Source: Phocoenobacter atlanticus (lineage in GTDB: Bacteria; Pseudomonadota; Gammaproteobacteria; Enterobacterales; Pasteurellaceae). From it: DNA of 64,000 bases. Location of the stretch: assembly GCF_030764225.1 (NCBI RefSeq), contig NZ_JASAXH010000003.1; one strand, given 5' to 3'. The position numbers were made by a program, and so were the translations under genes. The notes under the pieces were generated by a model. That model saw nothing but the letters and a program-made list of their open reading frames with translations. It was not told where the DNA came from and searched no databases. This document shows positions 17,561 to 26,243 of the stretch, piece by piece (position 1 is the stretch's first letter; every line of letters begins with the position of its first letter).

Positions 17561-17878
17561 TTAAATTTTACTTTGCATAAGATTTGCAATTTCTTCAGCT
17601 TTTGAGCCGATGATAATTTGCAAACCTTTATCACCTACTTTTACATTACCTTTAGAACCTAATTTAGTTAATTCTTCTTTATTAACTAAACTTCTGTCAT
17701 TTAAGGTTAAACGTAATCGAGTAATACAAAACTCAATATTCTCAATATTCGCTTTTCCACCTACCGCATCAATAAATTTTGATGCTTTCTCATCTAAAGA
17801 TAATGCCGAATAATTATTTTCATCTGTTGCTTTTTTTGAACAACAACAAAGATTTTTTAAAGAATCTAAAATGCCCAT
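17561..17878 (-). CDS. stand-alone glucose-type PTS EIIB domain protein
   Basis: This 105-residue protein is one EIIB domain of the glucose/glucoside PTS family. The phospho-accepting cysteine lies in IEFCITRLRLTL, and KLGSKGNVKVGDKGLQIIIG is the family's C-terminal pattern. A short N-terminal extension carries three cysteines in a row (LKNLCCCSKK). No EIIC or EIIA gene is near, so the partner is unknown: it may complement a two-domain permease or act as a regulator. It has its own terminator and lies between trhP and talB. Confidence 0.85.
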   Translation of the reverse strand: MGILDSLKNLCCCSKKATDENNYSALSLDEKASKFIDAVGGKANIENIEFCITRLRLTLNDRSLVNKEELTKLGSKGNVKVGDKGLQIIIGSKAEEIANLMQSKI

Positions 17879-17985
17879 TTTTACTCCTTAGTAAAAGATA
17901 CTCAAATAAAATTAACCGTATTATTGTGCGTTGATAAAAAGAATGTTTAAACATCTTTATTAGGTTACGTATTATACGCTTTTTA

Positions 17986-18018
17986 TAAAAAATGCGAACA
18001 ATTATGCTCGCATTTTTT
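17986..18018 (-). terminator. talB terminator
   Basis: The stem AATGCGA / TCGCATT is flanked by A and T runs; on the minus strand the tail is TTTTTTAT. Confidence 0.85.
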
Positions 18019-18036
18019 TATCAAAAGAAGTAAAAA

Positions 18037-18987
18037 TTATAATTTTTCAATTAACATCGCTTCTAATTTTTCAGTATCTACGGCAAATTTACGGATACCT
18101 TCTGCCAATTTTTCAACTGCCATTGGATCTTGGTTATGCTCCCAGTAGAACTCTGCTTCTGTCATTGGCGTTGGACGAGCTTTGATTTCGCCTTTGTATT
18201 CTAATTTACGAGGTAACTGTGCATTTGCTTCACTTAATTCTTTTAATAAGCCTGGTGCGATAGTTAAACGATCACAACCTGCTAATTCAGTGATTTCGCC
18301 AATATTACGGAAACTTGCACCCATAACAACAGTGTTATAGCCGTGTTCTTTGTAATAGTTGTAAATTGAAGTAACAGAAACTACACCTGGATCTTCTGCT
18401 GGTGTATATTCTTTTTGGTCTGAATTTGCTTTGTACCAGTCTAAGATACGTCCAACGAAAGGCGAGATTAAGTATGCACCTGCTTCCGCACACGCACGAG
18501 CTTGTGCTTGTGAGAATAATAACGTTAAGTTACAGTTAATCCCTTCTTTTTCTAACACTTCTGCTGCTTTGATACCTTGCCAAGTTGAAGCAACTTTGAT
18601 TAAGATACGGTCATTGCTGATGCCTGCTTCGTTGTATAAACGGATAAGTTTGCGTGCTTTTTCAATAGTTTTTTGAGTATCGTAAGAAAGACGAGCGTCC
18701 ACTTCTGTTGAAATACGTCCTTTTACTACTTTTAAGATTTCTAAACCGATATTTACTGCCAATTTATCTTCTGCATCAATCAGTTGTTGTGCTTTATCAT
18801 CGCTTTGTGCTTTTGCGTAAGCCACTGCATCATCAATAAGTGGTGCATATTGTGGTAATGCTGATGCACTTAAAATTAACGATGGGTTTGTAGTTGCATC
18901 TTCTGGTTGATACATTTTAATTGCTTCAATGTCGCCTGTATCCGCTACTACAACGGTCATCTCTCTTAAATTGTCTAATTGACTCAT
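18037..18987 (-). CDS. talB: transaldolase B
   Basis: Transaldolase transfers a dihydroxyacetone unit between sugar phosphates in the non-oxidative pentose phosphate pathway. The Schiff-base lysine is K131 in RILIKVASTWQG, and the DATTNPSLI motif lies near residues 30-38. The 316-residue length fits the TalB family. A ribosome site (AGGAGAAT) precedes the ATG. The promoter region upstream holds a palindrome across the likely -10. No transketolase gene is adjacent. Confidence 0.97.
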   Translation of the reverse strand: MSQLDNLREMTVVVADTGDIEAIKMYQPEDATTNPSLILSASALPQYAPLIDDAVAYAKAQSDDKAQQLIDAEDKLAVNIGLEILKVVKGRISTEVDARLSYDTQKTIEKARKLIRLYNEAGISNDRILIKVASTWQGIKAAEVLEKEGINCNLTLLFSQAQARACAEAGAYLISPFVGRILDWYKANSDQKEYTPAEDPGVVSVTSIYNYYKEHGYNTVVMGASFRNIGEITELAGCDRLTIAPGLLKELSEANAQLPRKLEYKGEIKARPTPMTEAEFYWEHNQDPMAVEKLAEGIRKFAVDTEKLEAMLIEKL

Positions 18988-19013
18988 TCTTAAATTCTCC
19001 TGTGAATGTGAAT

Positions 19014-19030
19014 ATACTATATTATAGTAT
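19014..19030 (-). promoter_or_regulatory. palindrome over the talB -10 region
   Basis: ATACTATATTATAGTAT is a perfect 8-1-8 palindrome. Read on the minus strand it contains TATAAT, about 30 bp before the talB start. It could be an operator, or only an AT-rich promoter by chance. Confidence 0.45.
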
Positions 19031-19201
19031 GTATATAATACAGCAATCTACTGAAAAATGGATCGTAATTTTGTGATAAATTTCACAAATAGGTATTTCC
19101 GTTCGGTTATATTAAATATTTTATAAAAATCATTTCCCTTGAAAAATGATATTATGACACTATCTATGTAATCAGATTACTTTATCAAATAAGGATTACC
19201 T

Positions 19202-19660
19202 ATGTTTGCAATGCGTTTCTTTTTAATTTTCTTTTTATATATCTATTGTGAAATTTCATTATTAGTCGCAATTGGTTCAAATACGAGTGTGTTATTTTTA
19301 ATTTTATTGATGATTTTTATTTCAGCCGCTGGCTTATGGTTAATCCGCTTGCGTGGGCTTGCGACACTCTTTTCTATCCGCCAACAATTAGCACAAGGAC
19401 AAATCCCCCAAGATGCCGTAATTTCTTCAGTGCAATATGCCATTGCAGGGATTTTATTAGTTATTCCGGGATTTTTAAGTGATATTTTAGCGATTTTATT
19501 ACTTTTACCTTTTACTAGAACTATAATTACCACTTATCTGTTAAACTATTTTTCAACACGAGTAAAATTTAATACCCAATATTCACAAAGCTTTTCACAA
19601 TCAGAGACATTTGAGGCTGATTTTGAGCGTAAACAAGATGAAGATAAATGGGTCAAGTAG
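19202..19660 (+). CDS. fxsA: FxsA family membrane protein
   Basis: FxsA is a small inner-membrane protein; in E. coli its overproduction relieves F-plasmid exclusion of phage T7. The 152-residue protein has two N-terminal membrane helices, then a family-typical segment (QLAQGQIPQDAV), two more helices with IPGFLSDILAILLLLP, and a charged cytoplasmic tail (EADFERKQDEDKW). The family function in normal growth is not known. It is followed by gpsA after 10 bp, suggesting an fxsA-gpsA-cysE transcript. Confidence 0.88.
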   Translation: MFAMRFFLIFFLYIYCEISLLVAIGSNTSVLFLILLMIFISAAGLWLIRLRGLATLFSIRQQLAQGQIPQDAVISSVQYAIAGILLVIPGFLSDILAILLLLPFTRTIITTYLLNYFSTRVKFNTQYSQSFSQSETFEADFERKQDEDKWVK

Positions 19661-19670
19661 GAATATTATA

Positions 19671-20696
19671 ATGAAAAAATCACTTTATTCTGCACCGATT
19701 GCGGTATTAGGGGCAGGTTCTTATGGCACATCATTAGCTATTGCACTTTCTCAACAAGGTGAAAAGTCCTATTTATGGGGACATTCACCACATAAAATAC
19801 AAAAAATGCAACAAGAGAGAAAAAATCAAGAATTTTTACCCGATGTTGCTTTTCCTGAAAGTTTAATTTTAGAGAGTGATTTGGAAAAAGTATTAAGTAA
19901 CGTAAAAGATATTTTGATTGTTGTACCCAGTCACGTATTTAATGATGTGCTCTTAAAAATTAAGCCCTTTATTCAAGATGATCATCGTATTATGTGGGCA
20001 ACTAAAGGTTTAGAACATAATACCGGGCGATTATTGCATTGTGTCGTAAATGAAGTTTTAGGTGAAGATCACGCACTAGCGGTACTTTCTGGTCCAACTT
20101 TTGCAAAAGAATTAGCCGCAGGCTTACCAACCGCTATTTCCCTTGCTTCAACGGATATCCAATTTGCAGAAGAAATGCAACAACGTATTCACTGCTCAAA
20201 AGCTTTCCGTGTTTATCTTAATAGTGATATGGTTGCCGTACAACTAGGAGGAGCCATTAAAAATGTCATTGCTATTGGAGCAGGGCTTTCTGATGGCTTA
20301 GGATTTGGTGCTAATGCAAGAACAGCATTAATTACACGAGGAATTGCAGAAATTAGTCAATTATGTGTAGCGTTAGGAGGCAATCCAACCAGTCTAATGG
20401 GAATGGCAGGAATTGGTGATTTAATGCTTACTTGTACCGATAATCAGTCTCGTAATCGTCGTTTTGGATTAATGGTTGGACAAGGTAAAAGTGTTGATGA
20501 AGCAATGAATGAAATAGGACAAGTGGTTGAAGGATACTATAATACTAGAGAAGCCTATTTATTAGCACAAAAACACAATATTGAAATGCCAATTGTAGAG
20601 CAACTTTATCAGATGTTATTTCGTGGGCAAGATACTAAAGCTCATATCCGAAAAGGGGTTTCGTCATTATTAGGGCGTGAACGAAAAGTTGAATAA
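19671..20696 (+). CDS. gpsA: glycerol-3-phosphate dehydrogenase [NAD(P)+]
   Basis: GpsA reduces dihydroxyacetone phosphate to sn-glycerol 3-phosphate for phospholipid synthesis. The nucleotide-binding GAGSYGTSLAIAL motif begins near residue 14. The catalytic lysine is in GGAIKNVIAIGAGLSDG. I choose the ATG at 19671 because the longer open frame begins inside fxsA and its first 20 residues are unlike the family. That gives 341 residues. It is separated from cysE by 16 bp. Confidence 0.95.
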   Translation: MKKSLYSAPIAVLGAGSYGTSLAIALSQQGEKSYLWGHSPHKIQKMQQERKNQEFLPDVAFPESLILESDLEKVLSNVKDILIVVPSHVFNDVLLKIKPFIQDDHRIMWATKGLEHNTGRLLHCVVNEVLGEDHALAVLSGPTFAKELAAGLPTAISLASTDIQFAEEMQQRIHCSKAFRVYLNSDMVAVQLGGAIKNVIAIGAGLSDGLGFGANARTALITRGIAEISQLCVALGGNPTSLMGMAGIGDLMLTCTDNQSRNRRFGLMVGQGKSVDEAMNEIGQVVEGYYNTREAYLLAQKHNIEMPIVEQLYQMLFRGQDTKAHIRKGVSSLLGRERKVE

Positions 20697-20712
20697 TGAG
20701 GACGAACAAATA

Positions 20713-21504
20713 ATGACACAACAACCAGAACAATTATGGAATGATATTCATCAAGAAGTGAAATCTCTTGCTGAACAAGAGCCAATGCTAGCAAGTTTTT
20801 TTCATTCTACGATTTTAAAACATAATCATTTAGGCGATGCGTTGAGCTATATTCTAGCCAATAAATTAGCCAATGCGATTATGCCTGCTATTGCATTAAA
20901 AGAGATTATTGAAGAGGCCTATCAAGTCGATCCGCAAATCATTGATAGTGCCGCACAGGATTTATTAGCCGTAAAAACACGTGATCCAGCTGTTGAATTA
21001 TTAAGCACGCCATTACTTTATTTAAAAGGCTTTCACGCCTTACAAAGCTATCGTGTGACTCATTATTTATGGCAACAGGGTCGCTACACCTTAGCGATTT
21101 ATTTACAAAATGAAATTTCTGTCGCTTTTGATGTGGATATTCACCCCGCTGCTAAAATTGGTTGTGGCATAATGCTTGATCATGCCACAGGCATTGTCGT
21201 TGGTGAGACATCTGTGATTGAAAATGATGTATCCATTTTACAAGGCGTGACACTTGGGGGAACGGGCAAAGAAACAGGTGATCGTCATCCTAAAATACGA
21301 AAAGGCGTGATGATTGGTGCAGGAGCAAAAATCTTAGGTAATATTGAAATTGGCAAATATGCTAAAATTGGTGCAAATTCTGTGGTATTACGAGCAGTGT
21401 CAGAAAACACGACTGTTGCAGGTGTTCCTGCCAAACTAATTAGCCACTCGCAATCTCAAAAACCTGCATTTGATATGAACCAAGATTTTCAATCTGTGAT
21501 TTAG
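20713..21504 (+). CDS. cysE: serine O-acetyltransferase
   Basis: CysE acetylates serine with acetyl-CoA, the first committed step of cysteine synthesis. An N-terminal helical domain is followed by a left-handed beta-helix of hexapeptide repeats (about residues 140-240), with DIHPAAKIG, LDHATGIVVGET and the acetyl-CoA region GDRHPKI. I choose the ATG at 20713 (GAGGACG upstream), giving 263 residues, rather than the frame-open ATG inside gpsA. The C-terminal isoleucine, which in this family docks in CysK and mediates feedback, is present (FQSVI). Confidence 0.95.
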   Translation: MTQQPEQLWNDIHQEVKSLAEQEPMLASFFHSTILKHNHLGDALSYILANKLANAIMPAIALKEIIEEAYQVDPQIIDSAAQDLLAVKTRDPAVELLSTPLLYLKGFHALQSYRVTHYLWQQGRYTLAIYLQNEISVAFDVDIHPAAKIGCGIMLDHATGIVVGETSVIENDVSILQGVTLGGTGKETGDRHPKIRKGVMIGAGAKILGNIEIGKYAKIGANSVVLRAVSENTTVAGVPAKLISHSQSQKPAFDMNQDFQSVI

Positions 21505-21610
21505 TAAAATTAGATGATTAACTTTATTGATTATCCCAACTTATTACTGAATTCTTATCTAATACTAGAATAAGTAAGCGGTCACTTCACAGGATAAATT
21601 TGCAAAAAAA

Positions 21611-21650
21611 AACTATCCCCAAAAGTTGAATTTAACTTTTGAGGTTAGTT
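21611..21650. terminator. terminator between convergent cysE and kdsD
   Basis: The imperfect 17-bp arms AACTATCCCCAAAAGTT and AACTTTTGAGGTTAGTT face each other. A single uptake signal (AAGCGGTCACTT, about 21577, with AAATTTGCAAA) lies just before it. Confidence 0.7.
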
Positions 21651-21675
21651 ATCTGTTATTAACAAATATAAAAAC

Positions 21676-22611
21676 CTAACTAGAAAACTCCAATAACCCT
21701 GAAACTTTCCCCTCTTTATTTACTGCGATTAAAGAGTGGATTTTATGCTGTTTCATATAGGTTTCAGCTTTCGCTAAAAACTCTGTTTCCAAAATGACTT
21801 TTGGCGAACAAGTCATTAAATCACCTGCTGTTTTCAACAAACTGTCAGCACCATATTTAGCTAAAGCTCGGCGCACATCACCATCAGTGATAATACCTTG
21901 TAATTTTTCATCTTGCATTACAATTGCCACCCCCATTCGCCCTTCATTCATAATGGATAAACAATCCGCAAAAGTGGTTTGAATATTGGCAAGAGGTAAC
22001 TTAGTTTGCATCACATCTTTTACTCGACAAAGTAATTTACGTCCTAAGCTACCACCAGGATGGAAACGTGCGAAATCTTCTGCTTTGAAATCTCTTGCAC
22101 GAATAAGTGCAATTGCTAAGGCATCGCCTAATGCCATTGTAACTAAGGTAGAGGTAGTAGGTGCTAAATTATTGGGGCAGGCTTCTTTATCTATACTAAT
22201 ATCAAGTACCAAATCAGAATGTTTCGCTAAGGTTGAATTTAAGTTTCCTGTCACTGCAATAATTTTATTTCCAAATCCTTTTAAACTTGGGATCAGTTTA
22301 TTTACATCATCGGTTTCACCACTATTGGAAATTAAAATAACGATATCAATGGGTTTTAACATTCCTAAATCACCGTGGAACGCTTCGGTTGGATGTAAGA
22401 AAAAACTAGGGGTGCCTGTTGAAGCAAAGGTTGCCACCATTTTTTTTCCCACTAAACCTGATTTACCAATTCCACCAACCACCAAACGCCCTTCACAATT
22501 TAAGATCATTTCGACGGCTTTAGCAAACGTTGGTTCAATATTTGCATTTAATCGTGTAATCGCTTGAATATAAAGAGAAAGGGTTTCATTTGCAATAGAT
22601 AAATAATTCAT
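21676..22611 (-). CDS. kdsD: D-arabinose 5-phosphate isomerase
   Basis: KdsD converts ribulose 5-phosphate to arabinose 5-phosphate, the first step to Kdo of lipopolysaccharide. An N-terminal SIS domain carries GIGKSGLVGKKMVATFASTG and SNSGETDDV, and the metal-site region EACPNNLAPTTST. Two CBS domains follow (about residues 200-311). It has 311 residues, against about 328 in E. coli. The CBS-paired form is KdsD/KpsF type. I see no other Kdo or capsule gene next to it, which favours the LPS role. Confidence 0.92.
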   Translation of the reverse strand: MNYLSIANETLSLYIQAITRLNANIEPTFAKAVEMILNCEGRLVVGGIGKSGLVGKKMVATFASTGTPSFFLHPTEAFHGDLGMLKPIDIVILISNSGETDDVNKLIPSLKGFGNKIIAVTGNLNSTLAKHSDLVLDISIDKEACPNNLAPTTSTLVTMALGDALAIALIRARDFKAEDFARFHPGGSLGRKLLCRVKDVMQTKLPLANIQTTFADCLSIMNEGRMGVAIVMQDEKLQGIITDGDVRRALAKYGADSLLKTAGDLMTCSPKVILETEFLAKAETYMKQHKIHSLIAVNKEGKVSGLLEFSS

Positions 22612-22623
22612 AACTTACCTTAC

Positions 22624-22653
22624 TAAAAAACCCTGATATTAAGAGCATCAGGG
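22624..22653 (-). terminator. terminator after pal
   Basis: CCCTGAT / ATCAGGG stem, followed on the minus strand by TTTTTTAG. It closes the ybgC-tol-pal cluster. Confidence 0.88.
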
Positions 22654-22680
22654 CTTTGGAATTAATAACTTTACTAAAAA

Positions 22681-23136
22681 TTAGTATGCAAGCACTGCAC
22701 GACGATTTTTAGCATAATCTGCTTCCGAATGACCTAATACTGCAGGTTTTTCTTCACCATAAGAAACAGTTGAAAGTTGAGAAGAGCTCACACCTCTTGC
22801 AGTTAAATAGTTTTGTACTGCATCTGCTCGACGTTGACCCAAAGCAATATTATACTCTGGTGTGCCACGCTCATCAGCATGCCCTTCAATTGCAACTCTT
22901 GTATTTCTATTTGCATTTAAGAATGCTGAATGTCCATCAAGAATAGATTGATATTCACCTTCAACTTGATAGCTATCAAAACCAAAATAAACAGTATTAT
23001 AACGTTGTTGAAGCTCTTGAGCTGTCATACCACCATACACTGCTGTAGTATCTACTTTTGTAGAATTAGAGCTAGAACAAGCTGCTAATACAAAAACAGG
23101 TGTTGCGATCATTAAAATTTTAGCAATTTTTTTCAT
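22681..23136 (-). CDS. pal: peptidoglycan-associated lipoprotein Pal
   Basis: Pal anchors the outer membrane to peptidoglycan and works with Tol. A lipoprotein signal ends in VLAAC, with the acylated cysteine at residue 20. The OmpA-like peptidoglycan-binding domain fills residues ~48-151, with IEGHADERGTPEYNIALGQR carrying the diaminopimelate-binding aspartate and arginine. The 151-residue length is typical (the H. influenzae homologue is the P6 antigen). GAGGAGAAAT precedes the ATG. It is the last gene of the tol cluster. Confidence 0.97.
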   Translation of the reverse strand: MKKIAKILMIATPVFVLAACSSSNSTKVDTTAVYGGMTAQELQQRYNTVYFGFDSYQVEGEYQSILDGHSAFLNANRNTRVAIEGHADERGTPEYNIALGQRRADAVQNYLTARGVSSSQLSTVSYGEEKPAVLGHSEADYAKNRRAVLAY

Positions 23137-23157
23137 TGAGATTTCTCCTCAAAATTA

Positions 23158-24447
23158 TTATTTAGTTAAATACGGAGACCAAGCAGGAAACTTATATTGC
23201 CCCCCCACTCCTGGCAGGCTCGCTTTAAAACGACCATCTGCTGAAACTAATTGTAGCACTTTGTTCATCCCTTTGGTAGAGCTGTAAATGATCATTGTTC
23301 CATTTGGTGAAATGCTTGGTGTTTCATCTAAAAATGTGGAACTTAATATTTCAGTATTCCCAGTGATTAAATCTTTTTTCATAATTTTATCACCAGAGAT
23401 CATAATTAAATACTTCCCATCCGACGATATTTTCGCATTATAACTTCCACTCCCTCCAATCACGGAAACATTACCTCCAAATACATCCATTTGATACACC
23501 TGTGGTGTACCTGAACGATCTGAAGTGAATACAATTGAGTTACTATCTGGTGACCAACTTGGCTCGGTATTATTACCTGCATTATGAGTTAATTGTACAG
23601 CGTGGCTATTATGAATATTTTTTACATAAATATTTAATACACCATCTCGATTAGAAGCAAACGCAATTTTTGAACCATCTGGTGAGAATGCAGGGGCTCC
23701 ATTATGCCCTTTGTAGGCAGCTAAGATACTACGCTTTTTACTATTTAAATTATGTAACACTAATAACGATTTACGATTTTCAAAAGTTACATAAGCAAGT
23801 GCATTACCATCAGGTGACCACGTTGGAGACATTAATGGTTCTCGGCTATTTACAACAGTAAATGCGTTATGCCCATCGTAATCTGCCACTCGTAACTGGT
23901 AAGCACCAACACCTTTTTGCACTACATAAGCAATTTTGGTTCTAAATGCCCCCTTTATTTGAGTCAATTTTTCAAAAATTTCATCACTAAGAGTATGTGC
24001 TGCAAGACGAAGTTGTGTTTTAGGAACATTAAAAGATCCTTGTGCAATCACATTTCCTACCATACCAGAAACACCTAAGGTATCAATAAGTTGGTAAGCA
24101 ACATTATAACCACTTCCAGATGTAACAATTTGCCCTATTACAATATTATCCAAACCAAGATCTGCCCACTGCTCAGCATTCACTTCAAAAGACGACGTAG
24201 GATTTGATGGCATTCTTGCTCGTGACAATGGTGTAAATTTACCACTATTACGTAAATCATCTGAAATAATTTGAGCAACATCTTCAGGTACATTCTCTGT
24301 AACCTTAAAAGGGATAACCGCGATGGGTTGTGCCATTTCGACTCCCTCGTCAATGGCAATACGAACGTCGTCATCTGCCATTATATTATTTGAAAATAAT
24401 AGGCAAAAAATTGTTATAATGCCTTTGAAACGAAACATAAATTTCAT
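23158..24447 (-). CDS. tolB: Tol-Pal system periplasmic protein TolB
   Basis: TolB is the periplasmic beta-propeller that cycles between TolA and Pal. A signal peptide covers about the first 24 residues. The N-terminal domain follows, then propeller blades with repeated WSPDG / FSPDG motifs (PTWSPDGNALAYV, PAFSPDGSKIAFAS, PSWSPDSNSIVFTS). The 429 residues match the family. AGAGG lies 7 bp before the chosen ATG; a second in-frame ATG three codons in is possible. It sits between tolA and pal with about 20 bp on each side. Confidence 0.96.
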   Translation of the reverse strand: MKFMFRFKGIITIFCLLFSNNIMADDDVRIAIDEGVEMAQPIAVIPFKVTENVPEDVAQIISDDLRNSGKFTPLSRARMPSNPTSSFEVNAEQWADLGLDNIVIGQIVTSGSGYNVAYQLIDTLGVSGMVGNVIAQGSFNVPKTQLRLAAHTLSDEIFEKLTQIKGAFRTKIAYVVQKGVGAYQLRVADYDGHNAFTVVNSREPLMSPTWSPDGNALAYVTFENRKSLLVLHNLNSKKRSILAAYKGHNGAPAFSPDGSKIAFASNRDGVLNIYVKNIHNSHAVQLTHNAGNNTEPSWSPDSNSIVFTSDRSGTPQVYQMDVFGGNVSVIGGSGSYNAKISSDGKYLIMISGDKIMKKDLITGNTEILSSTFLDETPSISPNGTMIIYSSTKGMNKVLQLVSADGRFKASLPGVGGQYKFPAWSPYLTK

Positions 24448-24466
24448 CTACAAACCTCTTAATTAA

Positions 24467-25762
24467 TTATTCTACTTTTAAACTAAAGTCTAAAATAGGT
24501 GATTGATACAGCTGATACACTTCATCTGATGGGGGTTTTGGCATTTTTCGTATTGCACGAATTGTTCTAACCGCCGCTTCACATACTTCAGTATCTCCAT
24601 TTAATACTTGATGTTTATTAATGCGACCATCACGCTCTAAATAAATCTTAACACTGCACTGCTTTGATGCAAAATTGGGTTCAGTTCTATAACGGGATTG
24701 AATTAAACGCTTAATTCTTTGCCCATATCTAGCCCCAGAGATAGAACCTTTTCCTATTCCCTTCTTACCACCAATGCCTTCAGAACCTTTTTTCTCTATT
24801 CTTCCACCACTTAAAAAATCATTTAATGCTTTATTTTTTTTCCGTTGTTCAGCTTTGCGTTTCTCTTCTTCTGCCTTTCTTTTTTCTTCTAAACGCTTTT
24901 GTTCTGCTAGTCGTCTTTGCTTTTCTTTACGTTTTTTTTCAGCACGTCTTTTTTGCTCTTCTAATTTCTTTTGTTTCGCAAGACGTTCTTGTTCCAGTTT
25001 TTTCTGTTCTTCTAATTTCTTTTGTTCCGCAAGACGCACTTGCTCAAGTCTTTTCTGCTCTTCTAATTTCTTTTGTTCCGCAAGACGTTCTTGTTCCAGT
25101 CTTTTCTGCTCTTCTAATTTCTTTTGTTCTGCAAGACGTTCTTGTTCCAGTCTTTTCTGCTCTTCTAATTTCTTTTGTTCTGCAAGACGTTCTTGTTCCA
25201 GTCTTTTCTGCTCTTCTAATTTCTTTTGTTCCGCAAGACGCTCTTGCTCAAGTCTTTTCTGCTCTTCTAATTTCTTTTGTTCCGCAAGACGCTCTTGCTC
25301 AAGTCTTTTCTGCTCTTCTAATTTCTTTTGTTCCGCAAGACGTTCTTGTTCCAGTCTTTTCTGCTCTTCTAATTTCTTTTGTTCCGCAAGACGTTCTTGT
25401 GCCAGTCTTTTCTGCTCTTCTAATTTATTTTGTTCCGCAAGACGTTCTTGTTCCAGTTTTTTCTGCTCTTCTAATTTCTTTTGTTCCGCAAGATGTTCTT
25501 GTTCCAGTCTTTTCTGCTCTTCTAATTTCTTTTGTTCCGCAAGATGTTCTTGTTTAGCTTGTTCTAGTTTTTTATATTCTTCTGTAACCTGTTGAGTATC
25601 CACCATTACTGCATTTAATACATCACTATCTCCACCACTTCCACCTTCTGAAGGTAAAATTTTAGTGGACTTAGAAGCAAAAAAGAATAGTCCAATCAAG
25701 GCGATATGAAATATCACTGATACAATTATTGCAATACCTAATTTACTACGTTGATCTCTCAC
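24467..25762 (-). CDS. tolA: Tol-Pal envelope protein TolA, with long repetitive helix
   Basis: TolA spans the periplasm and couples TolQR force to the outer membrane. An N-terminal membrane helix (about residues 10-29) is followed by a very long charged helical domain II and a C-terminal globular domain III from about residue 340 (RIKRLIQSRYRTEPNF, QCSVKIYLERDG). Domain II is built of about eleven 17-residue units of the type LEEQKRLEQERLAEQKK, encoded by a 51-bp tandem repeat. The start is GTG at 25762 with AGGAACG upstream. Total length is 431 residues. Confidence 0.95.
   Translation of the reverse strand: MRDQRSKLGIAIIVSVIFHIALIGLFFFASKSTKILPSEGGSGGDSDVLNAVMVDTQQVTEEYKKLEQAKQEHLAEQKKLEEQKRLEQEHLAEQKKLEEQKKLEQERLAEQNKLEEQKRLAQERLAEQKKLEEQKRLEQERLAEQKKLEEQKRLEQERLAEQKKLEEQKRLEQERLAEQKKLEEQKRLEQERLAEQKKLEEQKRLEQERLAEQKKLEEQKRLEQERLAEQKKLEEQKRLEQVRLAEQKKLEEQKKLEQERLAKQKKLEEQKRRAEKKRKEKQRRLAEQKRLEEKRKAEEEKRKAEQRKKNKALNDFLSGGRIEKKGSEGIGGKKGIGKGSISGARYGQRIKRLIQSRYRTEPNFASKQCSVKIYLERDGRINKHQVLNGDTEVCEAAVRTIRAIRKMPKPPSDEVYQLYQSPILDFSLKVE
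24957..25556. repeat. 51-bp tandem repeat (VNTR) inside tolA
   Basis: About eleven full units of 51 bp lie head to tail. The middle units differ only by single synonymous or near-synonymous changes (GTTCC/GTTCT, GACGTTC/GACGCTC), and the outer units carry amino-acid changes (EHL, NK, RLA, QVR, AKQ). Because 51 is divisible by 3, gain or loss of units keeps the frame and changes only the length of TolA domain II. Confidence 0.93.
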
Positions 25763-25779
25763 TTCTTCGTTCCTGCTTA

Positions 25780-26220
25780 TTATTTACTCGAAGTCATTAA
25801 GCCTACGGTTTTTATACCCGCATCCTTTAATAAAGCAATACCCTTTATAATTTCTTCATAGGGTACATTTTTCTCTCCAGCTACCAAAAATAGTGTTTTA
25901 TTATCTTTTTGAAAAGCTTGTGCTGAAAATGCAATCACACTTTGTTCTGTCAATAATTGTTCATTATCAACATCAATAAAATCACCCTCAATTTTTAACT
26001 TATATAAGCCCACACCTTCTACTTGTAAAATAACAGGTTTTTTATTTTCGTTAGTTACTGATTGACTATATTTATCCGTAGGCAATTCAACTTCCACACT
26101 CTGACTGATAACAGGAGCAGTTGCCATAAAAATTAATAGTAATACAAGTAACACATCTAAAAATGGAACAATATTGATCTCAGATTTAACATTATTACGA
26201 TGACGACGACGGTAAGACAT
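25780..26220 (-). CDS. tolR: Tol-Pal inner-membrane protein TolR
   Basis: TolR belongs to the ExbD family and forms the proton-driven TolQR motor. One membrane helix lies at about residues 18-38. The proton-path aspartate is D22 in PFLDVLLVLLLIFM. I choose the ATG at 26220 because GAGGAAG stands just before it and the N-terminus MSYRRRHRN fits the family; the 18 extra codons upstream contain part of the paired uptake signal. That gives 146 residues. It is followed by tolA after 17 bp. Confidence 0.94.
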   Translation of the reverse strand: MSYRRRHRNNVKSEINIVPFLDVLLVLLLIFMATAPVISQSVEVELPTDKYSQSVTNENKKPVILQVEGVGLYKLKIEGDFIDVDNEQLLTEQSVIAFSAQAFQKDNKTLFLVAGEKNVPYEEIIKGIALLKDAGIKTVGLMTSSK

Positions 26221-26243
26221 ATCTTCCTCAAATATATAAACTA

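Noticed and set aside
24957..25556. CRISPR array
   Set aside because: The regular repeat has no unique spacers; it is contiguous tandem coding sequence in tolA. No other regular repeat-spacer pattern was seen in the window.
24774..25595. Long open frames on the plus strand opposite tolA, rich in Cys/Ser/Phe or in Leu/Val/Phe repeats
   Set aside because: They are the mirror of the 51-bp tolA repeat; a stop-free repeat unit opens several frames. No ribosome site or family pattern supports them.
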